Assembly: GCA_963770505.1 (NCBI GenBank)
Contig: CAVYPR010000003.1
Location: 646,066 to 710,065, forward strand
DNA from: CAVYPR01 sp963770505
Lineage (GTDB): Bacteria > Actinomycetota > Acidimicrobiia > Acidimicrobiales > RAAP-2
Reading direction: 5' to 3'
DNA length: 64,000 bases
In this document: piece after piece, positions 59,743 to 64,000 of the stretch
How positions within the stretch are numbered: the first letter of the stretch is position 1
Layout: every line of letters begins with the position of its first letter
Notes under the pieces: model-generated
What the model was told of the DNA's origin: nothing
What the model saw: only the letters and a program-made list of their open reading frames with translations
Databases searched by the model: none
Made by a program: the position numbers and the translations under genes

Positions 59743-60594
59743 ATGAAACGCCCATTGGGGACTTCTCGTAGGCTAGCGCCGGTGCCTTCCATTTCAATTC
59801 GTTTGGTGCTGGCCGACGTGGATGGCACGTTGGTGACTTCCGACAAAGTCCTAACGGACGAGGCAATCGACGCCGTACACCATCTCGGTGGGGAAGGCAT
59901 TCTCTTCGCCATCACCAGCGGTCGCCCCCCGCGCGGAATGTCCATGCTTGTCGAACCGCTCAGCATCGAGACCCCGATTTCCGCCTTCAACGGAGGGTTA
60001 CTTGTCGACTCTGCGATGAATGTGATTGAGCAGCAGGTCGTGCCTGAGAACCTCGTTGAGCCCATCAGTGCCCTGCTTACGTCTCGCGGCCTCGACGTCT
60101 GGATCTATCGCGGTGCCGATTGGTACGTCCCGGATTCCCATGGACCGCACGTGGAACGAGAATCCTGGACCGTAAAGTTCGATCCAAAGGTCATGAAAAG
60201 CCTCGACGGCCTCACTGACGGCGTCGCAAAGGTCGTGGGGGTGAGCGACGACCGCGACATGATCAACGGAGCCTGGGCTGCAGCGAACGAAACGTTCGGA
60301 GACCACGTGACCGTGGCGACGTCGCAGCCGTACTACCTCGACTTCACGCACCCTCTTGCCAACAAGGGCTGGGTGGCCTTGTACCTCGCCAAGAAGTACG
60401 AACTTTCAACGGACGAGATTGCCACCATTGGCGATATGGCGAACGACGTTCTCATGTTCGCTCATTCCGGCCTCAGCATCGCCATGGGCAATGCCGATCC
60501 GCAGGTGAAGCGCGCAGCCCGCCGGGTCACCGACAGCAACGACCACGAGGGGTTCGCCATTGCAATGCGCCGCTTCATCCTCAATCGCGAGTAG
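59743..60594 (+). CDS. HAD-superfamily hydrolase, Cof type
   Basis: 283 residues from ATG 59743; GTG 59782 is an alternative that begins just before the first motif. Motif I L-V-L-A-D-V-D-G-T-L-V (nucleophile Asp), motif II I-T-S-G-R-P-P-R-G, motif III Lys in H-P-L-A-N-K-G-W, motif IV I-G-D-M-A-N-D-V-L-M-F. The large inserted cap (residues ~95-200) is the type-IIB (Cof) cap. Probable phosphatase for sugar phosphates or a similar metabolite. Divergent from the isonitrile-hydratase-like gene. Confidence 0.9.
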   Translation: MKRPLGTSRRLAPVPSISIRLVLADVDGTLVTSDKVLTDEAIDAVHHLGGEGILFAITSGRPPRGMSMLVEPLSIETPISAFNGGLLVDSAMNVIEQQVVPENLVEPISALLTSRGLDVWIYRGADWYVPDSHGPHVERESWTVKFDPKVMKSLDGLTDGVAKVVGVSDDRDMINGAWAAANETFGDHVTVATSQPYYLDFTHPLANKGWVALYLAKKYELSTDEIATIGDMANDVLMFAHSGLSIAMGNADPQVKRAARRVTDSNDHEGFAIAMRRFILNRE

Positions 60595-60772
60595 GACCGG
60601 ACCGAGTGGACCGTTCCTATCCCGGCACACAGGGCCCGCCGCCACGACCGTATCTGCGCCGGGACTCATTGGTCTGGGACAGTCGGACCGTGGGCCACAG
60701 CCCGGCGGTAGGGGGCACGTCCGACGCGAGTTCTAACTGTGGATGGGAGCGCTCTGAGGGCTTCCCTCGTAC

Positions 60773-61747
60773 CTAGAAGGACGGAAGTGGGGCCTGTTGC
60801 GGATTTGATCCTGACGGCACGGCGGCCATGCCGACAATCGGTGCTGTGAGCACTTGGCCCACGGCGGAGCCGAGGAAGGGAGCGTCACCAAAGGCGAATA
60901 TCCCGCCGTCGGCGGCAACGGTCCAATAGCCAGTACCGTCCGGATTGGCGGCCACGCCCACGATGGGCGCGTTGAGCGCTTGACTTCCCATCGACCCGAA
61001 AAACCGGGCGTCTCCGAAGCTGAAGATTCCGCCGTCGGACGCGACCTCCCAGTAACCGCCGCCATCCGGAGTCGAGGCCATACCCACGATCGGTGCGTTC
61101 AGGTGTTGTCCGCCCATGGAGCCGAAGAACTGGGCATCGCCGAAGGTGAAGATTCCACCGTCGGACGCGACCTCCCAGTAACCGCCGCCATCCGGAGTCG
61201 AGGCCATACCCACGATCGGTGCGTTCAGATGTTTGCTGCCCATCGAACCGAAGAATGGTGCCCCGCACATGGAGAAGACACCACCGTCGGAAGCGACGAG
61301 CCAGGCCCCTGAAGCAGCTGCTGCCACACCGACGATCGGAGCTGTGACTTTGTGGACGCCACCAGGACCTGTCCCGCGGGGCACACCGGTTCCAAAGGAG
61401 TTGGCTGAACCGTTATATCCGCGGCCGCTACCTGGGATCGGTCCATGACTGGCGCTGATCCAGTAGCCGCTGCCATTGGGCACAGAGGAGATTCCGTCGC
61501 AGGCGTAAGCGTGCGGTGGTGCAAGCCCGCTGCCCTCACATGTGTCATTTCCGTAGGTTCCCGGAGATCCGAGGTAGGTCGTGTTGAAGGCGAAGCTTGT
61601 GCCGTAGCCGGTAATCAACCAATAGCCCGGTAGTGAAGGGGATGTGACTCTGGGGGCGACTGCGTCTGCTTGGCTCCCAGAAGGTCCAATCAGAGCCGTC
61701 CCCATGAGCGCAGCAAGTGCGATCGATTTGTGCAGTACGAATCTCAT
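60773..61747 (-). CDS. Secreted 42-residue-repeat protein (beta-propeller-like)
   Basis: 324 residues from an ATG; signal peptide S-I-A-L-A-A-L-M-G-T-A-L-I-G-P-S-G-S. The second half is built of about four to five copies of a repeat, core D-G-G-I-F-T-F-G-D-A-Q-F-F-G-S-M, then P-I-V-G-M-A-S-T-P-D-G-G-G-Y-W-E-V-A-S. Such repeats fold as propeller blades or a similar beta array and are common in secreted acidimicrobial proteins, sometimes next to amidases. No catalytic domain is seen. Adjacent copies are nearly identical at the DNA level. Function unknown, probably surface or matrix binding. Confidence 0.83.
   Translation of the reverse strand: MRFVLHKSIALAALMGTALIGPSGSQADAVAPRVTSPSLPGYWLITGYGTSFAFNTTYLGSPGTYGNDTCEGSGLAPPHAYACDGISSVPNGSGYWISASHGPIPGSGRGYNGSANSFGTGVPRGTGPGGVHKVTAPIVGVAAAASGAWLVASDGGVFSMCGAPFFGSMGSKHLNAPIVGMASTPDGGGYWEVASDGGIFTFGDAQFFGSMGGQHLNAPIVGMASTPDGGGYWEVASDGGIFSFGDARFFGSMGSQALNAPIVGVAANPDGTGYWTVAADGGIFAFGDAPFLGSAVGQVLTAPIVGMAAVPSGSNPQQAPLPSF
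60860..61270 (-). repeat. Tandem 126-bp coding repeats
   Basis: Successive 126-base units (42 codons) within the secreted repeat protein. The units around 61035 and 61161 are nearly identical over about 70 bases, so copy number may change by slippage or recombination. Confidence 0.75.
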
Positions 61748-62317
61748 AGTGGCGTGCTCCGGAGCCTCTCCGATGTTGGCCGATGGTAACTCGGGCGACC
61801 CCTGCCCCAGGGTGCCCCCGCGGGGCAGTGCCCACCACCCGGCGGTAGGTGACACCCAGGCCGGCACGCAATGGCCGCGTTATTGGGCGACTATCCGCCG
61901 GTCGGCGTCGTCCCCCAGTGCGGCACGGCTCCGTCCCATCCAGCATCTCGGTAGTCCGAGGCGGTCACCGATCGCTCCCCCGACTCGGCTTCGTCGGCCC
62001 TTCGCAATTCGGCCCCGCCGGAACTCGCCTCGGGCTCAATTTCGATCGGGACATGCTGAGGGGCGTCAACTGGTGGATCGTCATGTGCTTCGACGCGTTC
62101 GTTGCGGACAAGTTGGGTGGGATGACCATCGGAGAACCAGCGGGCCTCGTGACGGTCCTACGGGTCGCTGTACCAGCCCTCCTCACGGTCCGTTGTCTTG
62201 CATCGACCGTAGGTCCTGTGAAGTCGCGCTCAGTGTCGGGTTACAGGGGAGGCAAGACTCAGTGACACCGGGTCCGTTTGTGCAGAGCCTTCACGGCGCG
62301 GTGCCAATAGGTCCTGC
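61748..62317 (+). other. Intergenic stretch, 570 bases
   Basis: A copy of the CCCGGCGGTAGG motif lies at 61838-61851. A 138-residue frame at 61849-62265 has no motif or ribosome site that I recognise. No RNA gene or transposase fragment seen. Confidence 0.4.
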
Positions 62318-63628
62318 TTAGCTGGGATCGGATTGAGCGAGGATGCCGCTGAAAGTGCGCCCCGTTATCCGCCGATAGGCAATTTCGAACAGGAAGCTCG
62401 CCAAGAGCGTTACTCCCAGCGCAATTAGTGATTTGGGAGCGGAGACGGCCATGTTGTACACGAGGACGGTGAACAGCGACACGCATGCGCTCACCGACGC
62501 GAGAATCGGCCACGCCTTCGCTCCGGTCTGATTGCGGATCCGAAGGTGGCCAACGCCGACTGCGGCATAGATCAGGAGAAACCCTGCACTCCCCATGGAG
62601 GCGACGGCACTCAACGGGAAGAGTAGGACGAATACGAGTACCACACCAGACGTTATGAACAGGCCCTCGACGTCACGGCCCCAGAGTTTTCGACTGAAAG
62701 CCGGCGGGAGGTCTCCGTTCTTGGAGATCTGGTACGCCACATTCGTGGAGCCATAGAGGGTCGCATTAACTGCAGACGCGGTTGAAAGTAGCGCGGCAAT
62801 GGCGACCAGGCGAAACCCAGCTTCTCCGAGGGACGGCTTGGCCGCCACCGCTAGGGCAGAGTCACCGAGCCCATTTAGTACGTCGAGAGGAACATTCGTC
62901 ACCACTCCCATGGCCACGAGTATGTAAATGACAATGACCAATGCCACGCTTCCGTAGATGGCAAGTGGTAATTCTCGCTTTGGCCTCACCATGTTGGCCG
63001 CCGCGTTCGTGATCAACCCGAAGCCCTCGTAGCCGACGAACAAGACTGCGGCCCCCGTGACGATCGCAAGCGGACCAGGCCAGGTACCTGGAGACAGCCG
63101 AGCTAGTCCGTCTCCGGGAAGGGCAAGAAACGCCGCCACGATGAAGACGACGAGGATGGCGACCTTTATGAACACGATCACCGACTCTGCCCTCCCCATG
63201 GTCCGGCTGCCTAGAAAATTGATCACCATGAAGACAAGCACCACGCCGACTGCCCACACCTTGGAAGGGAGGTGAATGAAGGTTTCGGCGTAGGAAGCAA
63301 ATCCGGTGGCGTACAGAGCAATCGTGATGACGAAGCTGAAATACTGAAACAGGCTGAGCGATCCCGAAAGCACGCCTTCTCCGTAGCCACGAACGAGAAA
63401 GGTGACCGAACCCCCAACCGTCGGAAAGGCCTTGCCCAAAGCGACATAGCTGTAAGCGGCCAGTCCAGCAGCAACCCCTCCGATGGCGAAGGACAGCGGC
63501 AAGGCGGTGCCGGAGATCTTTCCGACCACCCCGAGAATGGAGAAGATCCCGGCCCCGATCATCCCGCCGATCCCGATGCTCAGGGCAGCGGGCAGCCCGA
63601 TGCTTGACTTCACATCTTGGTCAGCCAT
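62318..63628 (-). CDS. APC-family amino-acid/polyamine permease
   Basis: 436 residues from ATG. Twelve membrane helices. The APC helix-1 motif S-I-G-I-G-G-M-I-G-A-G-I-F-S-I-L-G is at the N-terminus; then helix 2 with A-G-L-A-A-Y-S-Y-V-A-L-G, V-L-F-V-G-Y-E-G-F-G-L-I-T-N-A-A-A (helix 6, substrate-binding), and S-T-A-S-A-V-N-A-T-L-Y-G-S. Proton-coupled import or exchange of an amino acid or amine in the inner membrane; the substrate cannot be chosen from the sequence. The gene is complete. Confidence 0.9.
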   Translation of the reverse strand: MADQDVKSSIGLPAALSIGIGGMIGAGIFSILGVVGKISGTALPLSFAIGGVAAGLAAYSYVALGKAFPTVGGSVTFLVRGYGEGVLSGSLSLFQYFSFVITIALYATGFASYAETFIHLPSKVWAVGVVLVFMVINFLGSRTMGRAESVIVFIKVAILVVFIVAAFLALPGDGLARLSPGTWPGPLAIVTGAAVLFVGYEGFGLITNAAANMVRPKRELPLAIYGSVALVIVIYILVAMGVVTNVPLDVLNGLGDSALAVAAKPSLGEAGFRLVAIAALLSTASAVNATLYGSTNVAYQISKNGDLPPAFSRKLWGRDVEGLFITSGVVLVFVLLFPLSAVASMGSAGFLLIYAAVGVGHLRIRNQTGAKAWPILASVSACVSLFTVLVYNMAVSAPKSLIALGVTLLASFLFEIAYRRITGRTFSGILAQSDPS

Positions 63629-64000
63629 GGGCTTCGGTCCTGTGCGGCTTGGCAAACCAATTATCCATTCAGATCAAGGCCTCAATGCACTGACCATGCG
63701 GCGAAGAGTACGGCAGTCGCCACGAGCACTACCAAACCAACCAGGCTAAGGCCGGTGGTCAGCTGATGGATTCCGATTGACCAGAAGTAGGACGAGACGA
63801 ACCGGGCTGGACGCCCTCTCCGCGGCCCCGACCCGCCTACCGGCCCCGGAGTACGCCACAGCTCGGCGACTTGGGGAGTGGGAGGGGCGCCCACCACGCG
63901 GCGGTAGGGGATGATTGCGTGCCCGTACCCATGTGCCGGTCGCGGTCGGTTAGCGGTCAGCAAGCGCACCCCGACCGATAACCGCCGCCGACCCGGCGTA
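63629..64000 (+). other. Upstream region of the permease, 372 bases, with one repeat copy
   Basis: A motif copy CGCGGCGGTAGGGG is at 63897-63910. On the minus strand a 95-residue frame (63682-63969) ends in a hydrophobic helix, S-L-V-G-L-V-V-L-V-A-T-A-V-L-F-A-A-W, and could encode a small membrane protein, but it has no clear ribosome site. Left unassigned. Confidence 0.35.

Noticed and set aside
1..64000. CRISPR arrays, rRNA or tRNA genes
   Set aside because: No regularly spaced direct repeats, no rRNA core sequences and no T-loop/acceptor pairs that fold as tRNA were found by eye; a covariance search was not possible.

Overview
The window is GC-rich, densely packed actinobacterial DNA. I infer an acidimicrobial (Acidimicrobiia-type) actinomycete or a relative. 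The basis is the gene families present: many CaiB/BaiF CoA-transferases, paired acyl-CoA dehydrogenases, OB-fold thiolases, Liv-type transporters with fused permeases, a TIGR03086 protein and a secreted 42-residue-repeat protein. Further support comes from frequent GTG starts and 4-base ATGA/GTGA gene overlaps. No rRNA, tRNA or CRISPR array was found. Several genes in otherwise intact operons carry single-base frameshifts, which suggests either assembly indels in GC-rich runs or recent decay.

Layout. 1-6.3 kb: end of a CaiB/BaiF gene, two convergent SDRs, then an amidohydrolase / acyl-CoA ligase / CaiB operon. 6.4-12.1 kb: accessory genes (vapBC-like pair, SnoaL-like protein, methyltransferase, TIGR03086 protein, RibD-like reductase, glyoxalase-fold protein, secreted GH5 hydrolase). 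12.3-18.7 kb: acyl-CoA dehydrogenase divergent from a ligase / two-subunit acyl-CoA dehydrogenase / enoyl-CoA hydratase operon, then a TetR regulator. 18.7-23.1 kb: decayed stretch with broken genes (vapC, secreted protein, membrane protein, glyoxalase remnant) around an intact enoyl-CoA hydratase and an AIM24-like protein. 23.2-33.2 kb: minus-strand catabolic block (two amidohydrolases, LLM monooxygenase, CaiB, CitE-like lyase, DapB-like dehydrogenase, OB-fold/thiolase fusion, alpha/beta hydrolase). 33.5-49.4 kb: two Liv-type ABC uptake systems flanking a TetR gene, a Rieske oxygenase, its small companion and a fused CoA-transferase; a thiolase follows. 49.4-64 kb: lower-density accessory region with IS110 and IS256 remnants, a toxin-antitoxin pair, assorted hydrolases, a broken acetyltransferase, a repeat protein and an amino-acid permease.

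How it works together (inference). Liv-type systems import an acidic or CoA-activatable organic substrate. Ligases and CaiB enzymes activate it, the Rieske oxygenase and LLM monooxygenase oxidise it, and the dehydrogenases, hydratases, lyase, thiolases and CoA-transferase shorten the CoA ester. The substrate cannot be named from sequence; steroid-, terpenoid- or aromatic-like acids fit these families.

The most interesting signal is a recurring 15-bp imperfect palindrome (G-R-R-A-A, 5 bases, T-T-Y-Y-C) in front of five catabolic units at 2294, 13493, 25560, 33200 and 39354. One copy lies between a TetR gene and the divergent Rieske oxygenase gene. It looks like the operator of one local regulon covering almost all the catabolic genes here.
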